From: Pseudoalteromonas sp.
Lineage (GTDB): Bacteria; Pseudomonadota; Gammaproteobacteria; Enterobacterales; Alteromonadaceae
Direction: 5' to 3'
Length of the DNA: 64,000 bases
Assembly: GCF_018402495.1 (NCBI RefSeq)
Contig: NZ_JAGYIU010000005.1
Span: 1-64,000, forward strand
Part shown: one piece after another, positions 35,894 to 44,207 of the stretch
How the letters are laid out: the number at the start of each line of letters is the position of its first letter
Position numbering within the stretch: the stretch's first letter is position 1
Translations under genes and position numbers: made by a program
The notes under the pieces: model-generated
Database searches by the model: none
What the model was told of the DNA's origin: nothing
Seen by the model: only the letters and a program-made list of their open reading frames with translations

Positions 35894-36754
35894 ATGATCC
35901 ACAGTATGACAGCTTATGCGCGTCGCGAAATTAAAGGCGAATGGGGCACTGGCACTTGGGAAGTTCGTTCAGTGAACCAACGTTACCTTGAAACATTTAT
36001 TCGTGCACCTGAGCAATTTCGTGGCATGGAACCCGTTATACGCGAGCGTCTGCGTAAGCATTTACAGCGTGGTAAGGTAGAAGTTTTCTTAAAGTTCGTC
36101 GCAAACCCGGCACATGTAGGTGAACTATCAATTAACCAATCTCTGGCTGAGCAGTTAATTAATAGTGCTAAGTGGGTTCAACAACAAAGCAATGGTGACA
36201 TTAACCCTGTTGATATTTTACGTTGGCCTGGCGTTATGGAAGCACAAGAAATTGATATGGATAGTGTAAATACGGCGCTCATTACTGGTCTTGACCAAGT
36301 AATAGAAGACTTCAAATCTGCACGTGGTGATGAAGGTGCAAACCTTGAAGAAATGATAACTACACGATTAACCGCCATTTTAGCGCAAGTTGATATTGTT
36401 GAAGCCCACATGCCAGAAATTACTAAATGGCAACGTGAAAAGTTAGTACAAAAACTTGAAGATTTAACAACAAATATTGATGAGTCACGCCTTGAACAAG
36501 AACTGATTTACCTTGCGCAAAAGCAAGACGTTGCCGAAGAACTCGACCGCTTAAAGTCGCACGTTAAAGAAACACGTAAAATCCTCAGTAAAGGCGGCGC
36601 ATGTGGTCGCCGTTTAGATTTTATGATGCAAGAGTTTAACCGTGAAGCAAATACGCTAGCATCTAAGTCTATAAATAGTGACATCACCAACGCAGCTGTA
36701 GAGCTCAAAGTGCTGATTGAGCAGATGAGAGAGCAGATCCAAAACATCGAATAA
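35894..36754 (+). CDS. yicC: YicC-family endoribonuclease; its last codons are supplied by the island
   Basis: 286 aa. YicC_N (about 2-155; MIHSMTAYARREIKGEWGTGTWEVRSVNQRY would be its opening) and a C-terminal DUF1732 (about 205-286). The family has RNA-cleaving activity in E. coli. The genomic island starts inside codons 280-283, so the tail ending QNIE and the stop belong to the island. The original tail, with the same amino acids but different bases, is at 50788-50811. Divergent from rph. Confidence 0.93.
   Translation: MIHSMTAYARREIKGEWGTGTWEVRSVNQRYLETFIRAPEQFRGMEPVIRERLRKHLQRGKVEVFLKFVANPAHVGELSINQSLAEQLINSAKWVQQQSNGDINPVDILRWPGVMEAQEIDMDSVNTALITGLDQVIEDFKSARGDEGANLEEMITTRLTAILAQVDIVEAHMPEITKWQREKLVQKLEDLTTNIDESRLEQELIYLAQKQDVAEELDRLKSHVKETRKILSKGGACGRRLDFMMQEFNREANTLASKSINSDITNAAVELKVLIEQMREQIQNIE
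36731..36741. other. attL core
   Basis: GAGCAGATCCA, identical to the core at the right end, inside the last codons of yicC. Confidence 0.8.
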
Positions 36755-36791
36755 GGTTTTTTGAGTCTCTTTAAGCTTACTTAATCTTACC

Positions 36792-36818
36792 AAGCCCCTG
36801 TAAATTGGGGCTTTTTTG
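36792..36818 (+). terminator. terminator after yicC, island side
   Basis: AAGCCCC, loop, GGGGCTTTTTT. It lies inside the island, so the island supplies both the yicC stop codon and a terminator that insulates it from host transcription. Confidence 0.75.
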
Positions 36819-36861
36819 TTTTCAGTGGATTTCAAAACCTTTCCACTGTTTTCAACCAACT

Positions 36862-36915
36862 GGTGAGTTTAGTGGTGAGTAAGATTGATCTAGTATGCCC
36901 TTAAATGGTGAGTAA
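36862..36915. repeat. left cluster of GGTGAGTAA-type repeats (possible integrase arm sites)
   Basis: GGTGAGTTT (36862), GGTGAGTAA (36874) and GGTGAGTAA (36907), with ATGCCCTTAAAT between the last two. The same motifs recur at 50698-50770 near the other end. Confidence 0.55.
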
Positions 36916-36938
36916 CTTTCCATGATAAGGAGAACTAT

Positions 36939-38144
36939 ATGGGCAAGCTCAACGCACGAAAAGTCGCCGCTTTAGCCAAAGATGAACCACGCAAAACCGC
37001 AGATGGTAATGGCCTCTACTTCGTTGTACCCGCATCTGGAGAACCTTTTTGGATCTTGCGATTTTCAATCAACGGCAGTCGTCCAGAAATGACACTTGGG
37101 TCCTATCCAGAACTATCCCTTGCAGATGCACGCGATGCCGCCTTTCAACAACGAAAGCTGATCCAACAAGGTATCAATCCACTGGCAGAACGCCAACGCC
37201 GCCAATGGTCAGGTATAGAAACCGTCGAACAACTGTTCGATGATTGGTATAAAAACGATCTTCAAGTAAGACTGCAACACTCCAACATCCCCAAGCGTAT
37301 CTACACCAAAGAAATCCACCCAGTGATGGGCAAAATAAGAATCGATCAAGTCACTGCTCTGGATGTAAGAGAAGTAATCAAGCGCGTCGTAGATAGTGGC
37401 CGAAAAAGCATCGCAAATGACACCTTGATGTACATGAAACAGCTTTTTCGACATGCCAACAAACTCGATCTCACACAGTTCAACCCGGCAGCAGCTTTTC
37501 GTGTCAACGACGCAGGAGGTGTTGAAAAAAGTCGAGAGCGTGTTTTGACCGAAGACGAGATAGCAACTGTGTTTCGAGTGTTCAGAGAGAACAATGTAAG
37601 CTTTACACGAGAAAACTATCTAGCTTGCTGCTTATATCTAGTGCTAGGCGTCAGAAATAGCGAGCTATGCCAAGCGCCTTGGGCTGAGTTTGATTTAGAT
37701 AATGGGATCTGGGAGCTCCCCAAAGAGAGAACCAAAAATGGCATACCATTAACTATCCCACTTCCTCGCCAAGCTGTGGAATGGCTGCAAGAACTCAAAA
37801 TCAGAGCGCTTGAGTCCGATTATGTATTTCCAAGTAGAAGGAGGAGCAAAAATCCATACATGGGCTCAGATACAATAACCACCGCTATTAAATATTTGTT
37901 TGGTCGTGACAAAGAGAGGCCAACCAAAAATAAAATGGATGGGGTTGACTATTTTGTTGTCCATGACCTCCGTCGTACCTTCAGAACACTGGCTTCTGCT
38001 GAGCGCATTGATGGTCAAGTGGCTGAAAGGTGTTTAAATCACAAACTCAAAGGTGTTGAAGGCATCTACAACCGTCACGATTTTCTGGAGGAGCGACGAG
38101 AAGCGCACCAGAAAGTTGCAGATCGTATATGCCACTTACTGTGA
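36939..38144 (+). CDS. tyrosine recombinase / integrase of the yicC island
   Basis: 401 aa, P4-like architecture. Arm-binding DUF4102 domain (about 5-90; ADGNGLYFVVPASG), core-binding SAM-like domain (about 100-190) and catalytic domain (about 205-390) with Arg in GVRNSELCQAPW, HDLRRTFRTLA, LNHKLKGV and the nucleophile in IYNRHDF. It faces inward from attL and should catalyse integration at and excision from yicC. A good AAGGAGA ribosome site precedes the ATG. Confidence 0.93.
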   Translation: MGKLNARKVAALAKDEPRKTADGNGLYFVVPASGEPFWILRFSINGSRPEMTLGSYPELSLADARDAAFQQRKLIQQGINPLAERQRRQWSGIETVEQLFDDWYKNDLQVRLQHSNIPKRIYTKEIHPVMGKIRIDQVTALDVREVIKRVVDSGRKSIANDTLMYMKQLFRHANKLDLTQFNPAAAFRVNDAGGVEKSRERVLTEDEIATVFRVFRENNVSFTRENYLACCLYLVLGVRNSELCQAPWAEFDLDNGIWELPKERTKNGIPLTIPLPRQAVEWLQELKIRALESDYVFPSRRRSKNPYMGSDTITTAIKYLFGRDKERPTKNKMDGVDYFVVHDLRRTFRTLASAERIDGQVAERCLNHKLKGVEGIYNRHDFLEERREAHQKVADRICHLL

Positions 38145-38624
38145 TTGACAAGGGTACGCATTCTTAAATGCATCATACAAATTTACCCTTAAACCAGGCC
38201 CTGTGAGCAATGTACTGGGCCCTGGAGTAAAATCTGACTGTTCTCGATACAACAGCTCAAGAGATCGATCGACATTAGATCTTACTGATTCAAACTGAAT
38301 GTTTCTTGGTAAGCAAAGATGACCATTATCTTGAGGCATACTGACCCAACGCACGACATCATTTGCTCTTTTAAGATCAGGGCGAAGTAACGCCGCATCT
38401 TCAACCCACTGAGTCCAAAAAGAAGCTGATTGCAAAAAACCTTTTAGGAAAAAGTTGCACGCTTGGTTAGGCTGACCACACATCTGCTTCCAGTCACCAT
38501 ATGTGAGCTCATAACTAGGCACAGCATATGCTTGGGCAGATAAACCTACCGATAAACATACACTGAGGACTTTCAACGGTACACCACTTCTCGTTTCTCT
38601 TTTAAGTGCAAACTTACTAGGCAT
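38136..38624 (-). CDS. exported protein of unknown function, island
   Basis: 162 aa. A basic N-terminus is followed by a hydrophobic stretch ending AQAYA (about residue 34), consistent with a signal peptide. The mature part has cysteines in QMCGQPNQACNFF, HLCLP and YPCQSQ, so disulfides are likely. It is convergent with the integrase and overlaps its 3' end by 9 bp. It is divergent from the XRE gene and shares the operator region 38660-38708. I do not recognise the family. Confidence 0.6.
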   Translation of the reverse strand: MPSKFALKRETRSGVPLKVLSVCLSVGLSAQAYAVPSYELTYGDWKQMCGQPNQACNFFLKGFLQSASFWTQWVEDAALLRPDLKRANDVVRWVSMPQDNGHLCLPRNIQFESVRSNVDRSLELLYREQSDFTPGPSTLLTGPGLRVNLYDAFKNAYPCQSQ

Positions 38625-38659
38625 TTTTGCTCTCCATGACTATTCCATCAACCACAAAG

Positions 38660-38708
38660 CTTAGATATCCTAAGTATACAGAATCATAAAAAACTTAGAA
38701 GATCTAAG
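38660..38708. promoter_or_regulatory. two matching operators CTTAG-N5-CTAAG between divergent island genes
   Basis: CTTAGATATCCTAAG at 38660-38674 and CTTAGAAGATCTAAG at 38694-38708, each followed by TAT. They lie in the 111-bp gap between the exported-protein gene (-) and the XRE regulator (+), the place expected for autorepression. Confidence 0.65.
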
Positions 38709-38735
38709 TATCTAGAGATTATCGATGAATGTGAT

Positions 38736-39065
38736 TTGCCAACACCAAGCCCCCTACCAACACGCCTTAAAGAGGCAAGAACGCGAGCAGGCATCAGCCA
38801 AAAAACGCTCGGTATTCGTATTGGTATGGACCCAAGCGTGGCGAGTGGACGCATGAACCATTATGAGAAAGGCCGCCATACGCCTGATATCAACACGTTA
38901 AGAAAAATGGCAGAAGAACTAAACGTACCCATTGCGTTCTTTTTCTGTGATTCATCAAAGACAGCTGAACTTCTATGCCTTATAGAAAATCTCTCAGAAG
39001 AAGAAAAAAGTACACTAATTCAAAAGTTAGCTAGCAACCAGCCACACACCTCAAGTAAATCCTAA
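38736..39065 (+). CDS. XRE-family transcriptional regulator of the island
   Basis: 109 aa. HTH_3 domain (about 7-65; RLKEARTRAGISQKTLGIRI would open it, helix 3 near SGRMNHYEKGRHTP) and a helical tail that may dimerise. Start is TTG at 38736; no in-frame ATG lies upstream before the operators. It probably binds the CTTAG-N5-CTAAG pair and controls both itself and the divergent exported protein. Confidence 0.8.
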   Translation: MPTPSPLPTRLKEARTRAGISQKTLGIRIGMDPSVASGRMNHYEKGRHTPDINTLRKMAEELNVPIAFFFCDSSKTAELLCLIENLSEEEKSTLIQKLASNQPHTSSKS

Positions 39066-39239
39066 ATTCATAGGGAAATTGGGAAACGTGGGAAATCTAG
39101 AAAACTACCCCTCCTTGTTACTCCCACCCCGCTTTGCCTGATATGCGGCATACCAGTAGACACATCCAACAGCAGCTATTGTCAACATCAGCCCCGCGAG
39201 CCAATACCAAAGCAAATCCATACAACCTCCTTAAATCGT

Positions 39240-39827
39240 TCAATCAAAGGGATCGCAGCTAATACCACCACAGTCAAAACCAGTATCAATGCTAGTCATG
39301 CTGTCATCCCCAAACACATTGCCGCCGATATCAATACAAGAATTTTCCATCATGGGAAGGCCACTTGCTGGGTTGATATCACCGCACCAAAATGAAGAGC
39401 TCGAATCAGAAATGAAATCTGTGGTATCAGGTATCAATTTCGCACCCGTCATGCCAACCAATCCAGCTTGGTATATTCCTGAACTTGCTAAACCAGATGC
39501 CGAGCTAGCTCCCATCGATATCGGCCCATGCCTTTGGAGCTTCCTCGCCCTGCCAGTGATGGCTCTACGCCTGCCATAACGTCGATTTAGCTTGTTAACG
39601 CAATAAGAAGCGGTAAACAGGATAATCAAAAATGAAATTGGGCTGGGCAAAGTAAACAACAGCACTAAAAAAAGAACTAATTTCACCATGGCTTTTAGCG
39701 GCCAGAACCAATCACGGTGAACTGTTGTCTTCGCGTCTTTTTCTGTGAAAGCATGGGGTTCAATACCAGCGCTGCCAGGATGCCTTGCAGACACTTCAGC
39801 AGAAACGGTATGCATCTTCAGAATCAT
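39240..39827 (-). CDS. island membrane protein with Cys/Gly/Asp-rich tail, unknown
   Basis: 195 aa. One long or two close membrane helices (about 38-75; FWPLKAMVKLVLFLVLLFTL), a basic segment (RRYGRRRAITGRARK) and a Gly/Ser-rich C-terminus with six cysteines ending CGGISCDPFD. The start overlaps the stop of the upstream gene by 4 bp, so the pair is an operon. No known family. 39066-39239 holds only a possible tiny membrane peptide (MDLLWYWLAGLMLTIAAVGC-like, minus strand, about 39117-39221), which I do not call. Confidence 0.55.
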   Translation of the reverse strand: MILKMHTVSAEVSARHPGSAGIEPHAFTEKDAKTTVHRDWFWPLKAMVKLVLFLVLLFTLPSPISFLIILFTASYCVNKLNRRYGRRRAITGRARKLQRHGPISMGASSASGLASSGIYQAGLVGMTGAKLIPDTTDFISDSSSSFWCGDINPASGLPMMENSCIDIGGNVFGDDSMTSIDTGFDCGGISCDPFD

Positions 39828-40537
39828 GCTACCTCCTCAGCCATAGATCGACTCAACTGGGAAAAAATAGTGACGACCAGCCAGTGAGTCTCCTGTGGCA
39901 CTAGCAAGAAATATAGATCTCCCGTCGGGTGGTGCCAAACTTGGCTACCATCGTCTCCGTGCTTCAGCAGTTTCTGAAATCGTGTACGAGCTGAGAGTCT
40001 CGCTTGGCGAAGTTCGGGGTTACAAAGCTGACGTTGCAAGCTCAACCAGGGAGACTTCGTATACCCGTGACGAAAGCGCTCTTGGTAACGCTGTATTGCA
40101 TGGCGACTGATTGCAACAGGCCCCAATACTGGAGAATCAAACACGGGTTGAGGTAATCGATATGGCTGGATCACTGGTATCTGGTCAGTAGAAGCAGCAA
40201 CACCGACAATTTCTTCAGGATTGAGTTGCACACCATTCAGCCACGTCTTCAAATACTGACTAGCTCGCTGCAACTCAACGCAAGAGTTCAGACTAAGAGA
40301 ATGAAGAGTCTTGTGCGGTAAACCTAGTTCAACACCTTTACCGCTACCTGGGCGATGCCCGAAGACCTGACAGTCCCAGAGCAAGTAACGCGCTACAGTA
40401 AGCTCTGCAACTGCTATACGATGCTCAATCTGACTTACACGTACATCAATCACACCATTTTTTGATAAACCAGAGAACCACGCTACGCTCACGTTAAATT
40501 TACTGGTAGTAATTGTTTGAATTTTCAATTTCATCAT
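39824..40537 (-). CDS. island protein with SRHAIQRYQERF motif, unknown
   Basis: 237 aa, soluble. The C-terminal third has ISRHAIQRYQERF followed by a conserved-looking tryptophan and a beta-rich end (DLYFLLVPQETHWLVVTIF), reminiscent of DUF4258/RelE-like folds. The first 140 residues match nothing I know. It is upstream of, and overlaps by 4 bp, the Cys-rich membrane protein gene. Confidence 0.55.
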   Translation of the reverse strand: MMKLKIQTITTSKFNVSVAWFSGLSKNGVIDVRVSQIEHRIAVAELTVARYLLWDCQVFGHRPGSGKGVELGLPHKTLHSLSLNSCVELQRASQYLKTWLNGVQLNPEEIVGVAASTDQIPVIQPYRLPQPVFDSPVLGPVAISRHAIQRYQERFRHGYTKSPWLSLQRQLCNPELRQARLSARTRFQKLLKHGDDGSQVWHHPTGDLYFLLVPQETHWLVVTIFSQLSRSMAEEVA

Positions 40538-40606
40538 ATGAAAGCCCTCCTATTTACTACCAAAATATCACGTATTTTAAAAATGCAACCTCCAAGCTGA
40601 AAGCAA

Positions 40607-40640
40607 CAAAAAAGCCTTCCCAACAAGTCTGGCAAGGCTT
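40607..40640 (-). terminator. terminator of the MobI-like gene pair
   Basis: On the minus strand AAGCCTTGCC, loop, GGGAAGGCTT then six T, 27 bp after the stop of the second gene. Confidence 0.75.
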
Positions 40641-40666
40641 CATAAAATATCAACCAAGATTATGAT

Positions 40667-41197
40667 TTAATTAACTTTGTTTCGAATAAACATTTCAATC
40701 TTATCTACAGGTTCTACAAGCTGTAATAGCTTCTTCTCAAATTCTGAAATAAAGTCTGCACGCACTTTCATTTCCTCTATTTGTAGGCATATGTGGTAAT
40801 ACATTTTCCGCTCCCAATCAGCGACGTTACTCATTCTTTTGTGTTTCAGAATGCTCCCTGTTAACATTTCTAGCTTTGCTGGTTTGTCCCTGTTAAAAAC
40901 TATAACTTTAAACCATTGAAAGTTAGGTAGGTTATCCTCGATATACACGGTAAAGACAAACCGAAAAGGTTCCTGTCCGGTGTGCTCTTTCTTTAATTTC
41001 TCCCTGTACTTGTTGAATGACTCTTCCAGAGCGAAAGCTGAGCATTTTAAATCACGTCGCTGTGCGATTAACTCATCTTTCATCTTTGAAATGTACGCAG
41101 ATAACAATCCAGAATCATAGATATTGATCGTTAGATTAGTTAAATCAACTTGGATATCTCTATCAAAAATACCAACTAGTGGTTCTTCCAAACTCAT
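40667..41197 (-). CDS. island protein coupled to the MobI-like gene, unknown
   Basis: 176 aa, soluble, charged, helical at both ends with a beta middle (EPFRFVFTVYIEDNLPNFQW). It overlaps the upstream MobI-like gene by 4 bp and ends at a clear terminator. It shares the QEPFR phrase and general layout with that gene, so the two may be distant paralogues. Role unknown; an accessory mobilisation factor is possible. Confidence 0.55.
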   Translation of the reverse strand: MSLEEPLVGIFDRDIQVDLTNLTINIYDSGLLSAYISKMKDELIAQRRDLKCSAFALEESFNKYREKLKKEHTGQEPFRFVFTVYIEDNLPNFQWFKVIVFNRDKPAKLEMLTGSILKHKRMSNVADWERKMYYHICLQIEEMKVRADFISEFEKKLLQLVEPVDKIEMFIRNKVN

Positions 41198-41781
41198 TTG
41201 GGCTCCTCCATCAACTCAAAGTGAGCTCGCAGCTTGATAAAACGACGCTGACACATTTCAACTTTTTTTCTGATGTTATCCATCTCATGCCGGATTTCCC
41301 GAAGTAGCTGAAAAGCATCTTCACAATAATCAATCTGAACCTTTTCCCACCCTTGGGCTTTGGAGAAAGAGCTCGAACGATAACGGCTGCCAGATCCTTT
41401 CTGAATATGTACTGACCTAACTTTTTGGTGTTTAATTTTTCGGCGTTTCATATCTTCTTCATCGAGGAAAACATTGATGTACCATGAAGCTTCAAATTTA
41501 TTGTCTTTGACTCTCACACGACACCCAAATCTACCTGGCACTTCTGAAGTTTCAGGTGAGCGATGATGTCGATTGAAACGCCAAAAATTATTAGCGAAGC
41601 AACTAGCCATGAATTCGAGCCGAAATGGCTCCTGATGTGTAATTTTAGTTATTTCTTCGAGGAGTAATTCCGATTGGGCCAGAGCTTTTTCAAAGTACTC
41701 TGATTCATTAAACTCCTCACGATAGTGGGCTAACTGGTGCCAATTAGACGCCAGCCTATCTAACTTTGAGTAGTCTTGCAT
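41194..41781 (-). CDS. MobI-like mobilisation protein (candidate)
   Basis: 195 aa, soluble. An N-terminal helical part (DYSKLDRLASNWHQLAHYRE), then FNRHHRSPETSEVPGRFGCRV and DNKFEASWYINVF, then a helical C-terminus. From memory this layout fits the MobI proteins of SXT/R391 and IncA/C elements, which act at oriT just upstream of their own gene. Here too a 520-bp repeat-rich non-coding region lies directly upstream. The family call is unverified. Confidence 0.5.
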   Translation of the reverse strand: MQDYSKLDRLASNWHQLAHYREEFNESEYFEKALAQSELLLEEITKITHQEPFRLEFMASCFANNFWRFNRHHRSPETSEVPGRFGCRVRVKDNKFEASWYINVFLDEEDMKRRKIKHQKVRSVHIQKGSGSRYRSSSFSKAQGWEKVQIDYCEDAFQLLREIRHEMDNIRKKVEMCQRRFIKLRAHFELMEEPK

Positions 41782-42148
41782 AATAAGCCTCCTTCTTTAC
41801 GACTGCTACGAGTTACAGTCTATCGAGACTTACTAATTTGGTTGCACTGCGAAAATGCCCAATCAGGACAGTTTGAGCGTTTTTTGCTTTCATTGCCCCA
41901 GTAATAATGCAGCGCGTCGATAGCATATCCTCACCGGGACCTAGCCAATCACTTTCCAATTAACTATCTAATGTGGGGCCTAGGTGATTACTTTCACCAA
42001 AAATAGTAGTAGCACTCTGGGGCTGCTAGATTTTGTTTCTATATCTATGTGGGACCTTGGAAATCAAAGCTGAAGTGGACGGAACATTAACTGGTATTAT
42101 CAAAAACTTATGTGGGGCTTTGCCTGCATGTTTTCGATAGCGCTTCTG

Positions 42149-42166
42149 ACTTTCACATGTGAAAGT
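42149..42166. repeat. 18-bp perfect palindrome
   Basis: ACTTTCACATGTGAAAGT. Its inner 14 bp recur exactly at 48264-48277, upstream of the DUF927 gene. Confidence 0.7.
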
Positions 42167-42249
42167 CCCTGAGGGGGCTTTCAGCCCAAAAAATCAGAAA
42201 GCTAACGTTTGATGCTCTTTGGATTACGCAGACTTTGTATCATACAAAC

Positions 42250-42291
42250 AAGGTATCCAAATGCGACCATACGGGCGCATTTGGATACCTT
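42250..42291 (-). terminator. perfect 16-bp stem hairpin after the Gabija-like helicase gene
   Basis: AAGGTATCCAAATGCG (42250-42265), 10-base loop, exact complement at 42276-42291. It lies 12 bp beyond the helicase stop. On the minus strand it is followed only by TTGTTTGTAT, a weak T-tract. It could be a terminator or a DNA structure of the oriT. Confidence 0.5.
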
Positions 42292-42303
42292 AGCAAAAAA
42301 TAC

Positions 42304-44199
42304 TTAGCTAGGTGGGATCACATACTCCTGTACACCAGCAGTCGTCAGCAACGCATAAAAATCTGCGACCTTGATTCTTTGTCCTCTTTGCTGACAATAG
42401 GAAAATATTGCTCTTTGTTTCGCACGAGACAGTGCAACAAAAAATGTCGATAACCCTTCGGAATCGCCAGGTCGATAGGACCACCAAGCATTATCATCGA
42501 TCCCCATGAAAATAGTTGTATCGAATTCCAGCCCCTTGCTTTTATGAATTGTCATTAGCGGAATCTGATTTGTACCTTCAAATTCTTCCAGGAAATTTCC
42601 CCAGCAACTCTGGGTATCAACACAGTTTGTAAAAAACTCTTCAAGTGCTGCCAGATTTATTTCAAGTAGATCACCAGTAGCGTAACGAGCAAATGTTTTC
42701 CGAAGATCATTCAAATCAATAAAGGCAATAATTCTTTCAAAAACGAGGCGAGCATTGTCTGGTGTAAACGATTGTCGCATCAACTCCTTGAGTTCAGAAA
42801 TAAATAATGCTAACCGGCGTTCAACCTGTCTCAGTGCTTTTTCATCTTCTTGGGTTGTGTTACGAAGCTGCTGTACATCTGCTGATAACTGATTCCAAAC
42901 TTGCGCATTTCGATGCCCAAGTCCTAGCCTTAGAAGATTAGAGAACAAAATAGTCAACTCCTCAGCAAGTAAATCCTGAAGAGTAGTTTTACCTATTTTC
43001 ACACTTTCATTTCGCAAGCTAAGCCCGTACTGAGTTAAATACGAAGATAGCTGCTCTTCGTAATCCTCAGGTCTTTGGCGCACCAGAACGGAATAGTCCC
43101 TTGGGTTCAATGACCTGCTTCGCATGTCATTCGCAATCCACTGCGCCAAGTAACTGGCCTCATGATCTACGTTACGGCTAAAACAAACCCAAGCTGCATC
43201 ACCAAATACCTGATTGTGATTACTTGTTTGAACCTCTCTCACCTCATGGTCAATAGCTTGTGCAATAACATGTTGTATCCTGACCAATTCAGGTGAAGAG
43301 CGGTGATTAAGTAACAGCGGATATCGTTGTGCCGAAAAATCAGCCTCAAACTGATGGAACGCATCACCTCGGGCCCCAGCCCAACCCATGATCCTCTGCT
43401 TATAATCCCCCACAACCATTACAGTTGTTTCACTATAACCGAAGGCTGACAGCAGGAAATCATACTGACCATAAGTCGTATCTTGGAATTCATCCACAAA
43501 TACATATGGATACGTTGCTCTCAAAGCTCGTCGCACATGGTCATTGGTACGAATTATATATTCAGCCAGCCGGTTTATTGTCATAAACGTCAGCTGTGAT
43601 GACTCTCCATCTCCGCAACGTACTTGTTCGGCTAACCAATTATCATAAAGAGTCCGTTCACCGATGTCGTTCGAAGCTAGACCAAGTCTCCTTGAGCCAA
43701 CAAATGTAGACTCAAAAGTTACTGGATTTATTCTGGCTACAGCATTCAACAATCCAGAGACATGACTATTTTTTTGCCGCTCTCGACCTAAAAAACGGGT
43801 TATCTGCTGGCGAGTTGCAAAAGTGACATCATATGGTTTTGTTGGTCTCCACTGTGGTGGCAACGCCATACGAAAACGGTCAACTATATTTTTAGAAAAA
43901 GCGTCGAAGGTCATCGAAACAAATCGACTACCTAGTTCTTCTGGACACCGTTCTTCCACCCTATCTGCGAGATTTTTTGCAGCATCGGTCTTAAATGAAA
44001 TGGCTAGAATTTTTTGGTTTGGTGGGCATAGGCCAGTCTCAAGCAAATATGCAGCTTTTTGCGCTAAAAACTCTGTCTTTCCTGCACCTGGGCCGGCGAT
44101 AACGCTTGTAGACTCTCGTCGCCATAGTGCTTGCCAAGCATTTGGCTCAAGCTCGTCGATCCCTTTGGGCTGCCAATGATCGGGTTGAATAAACTTCAC
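42304..44199 (-). CDS. UvrD/Rep-type helicase, Gabija GajB-like
   Basis: 631 aa superfamily 1 helicase. Walker A GPGAGKT at residues 36-42, motif II VDEFQDT near 236, motif III VVGDYKQRIMGWAGA near 262, motif IV NHRSS near 297, motif V TIHKSKGLEFD near 553, motif VI VALSRAKQ near 590. It starts 8 bp after the OLD nuclease gene. OLD plus UvrD pairs define Gabija-type (class 2 OLD) phage defence, in which GajB senses or processes DNA ends and GajA cuts. It is longer than the roughly 500 aa of Bacillus GajB. Confidence 0.82.
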   Translation of the reverse strand: MKFIQPDHWQPKGIDELEPNAWQALWRRESTSVIAGPGAGKTEFLAQKAAYLLETGLCPPNQKILAISFKTDAAKNLADRVEERCPEELGSRFVSMTFDAFSKNIVDRFRMALPPQWRPTKPYDVTFATRQQITRFLGRERQKNSHVSGLLNAVARINPVTFESTFVGSRRLGLASNDIGERTLYDNWLAEQVRCGDGESSQLTFMTINRLAEYIIRTNDHVRRALRATYPYVFVDEFQDTTYGQYDFLLSAFGYSETTVMVVGDYKQRIMGWAGARGDAFHQFEADFSAQRYPLLLNHRSSPELVRIQHVIAQAIDHEVREVQTSNHNQVFGDAAWVCFSRNVDHEASYLAQWIANDMRSRSLNPRDYSVLVRQRPEDYEEQLSSYLTQYGLSLRNESVKIGKTTLQDLLAEELTILFSNLLRLGLGHRNAQVWNQLSADVQQLRNTTQEDEKALRQVERRLALFISELKELMRQSFTPDNARLVFERIIAFIDLNDLRKTFARYATGDLLEINLAALEEFFTNCVDTQSCWGNFLEEFEGTNQIPLMTIHKSKGLEFDTTIFMGIDDNAWWSYRPGDSEGLSTFFVALSRAKQRAIFSYCQQRGQRIKVADFYALLTTAGVQEYVIPPS

Positions 44200-44207
44200 C
44201 TAGCCCC

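Larger units (their letters stand above)
41782..42303. other. repeat-rich non-coding region, candidate origin of transfer
   Basis: No credible gene in 522 bp. It holds ATGTGGGRCY at 41971, 42047 and 42110, a pair of related blocks GGGACCTAGCCAATCACTTTC (split here: GGGACCTAG at 41936, ATCACTTTC at 41948) and GGCCTAGGTGATTACTTTC at 41978, an 18-bp perfect palindrome ACTTTCACATGTGAAAGT (42149-42166) and a 16-bp stem hairpin (42250-42291). Position next to the MobI-like gene suggests oriT. A replication origin is the alternative. Confidence 0.5.

Noticed and set aside
36755..36938. tRNA gene as the integration target
   Set aside because: The shared core lies in the yicC coding end and no tRNA-like sequence is seen.
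39117..39221. Possible tiny membrane peptide on the minus strand of the island
   Set aside because: A short hydrophobic frame with a plausible start, but too short to judge without conservation data.
41782..42303. CRISPR array
   Set aside because: The repeats are few, imperfect and unevenly spaced, with no cas genes nearby.
42235..42453. Open frame on the plus strand across the hairpin
   Set aside because: It runs through the perfect inverted repeat and into the helicase gene in antisense; no domain.
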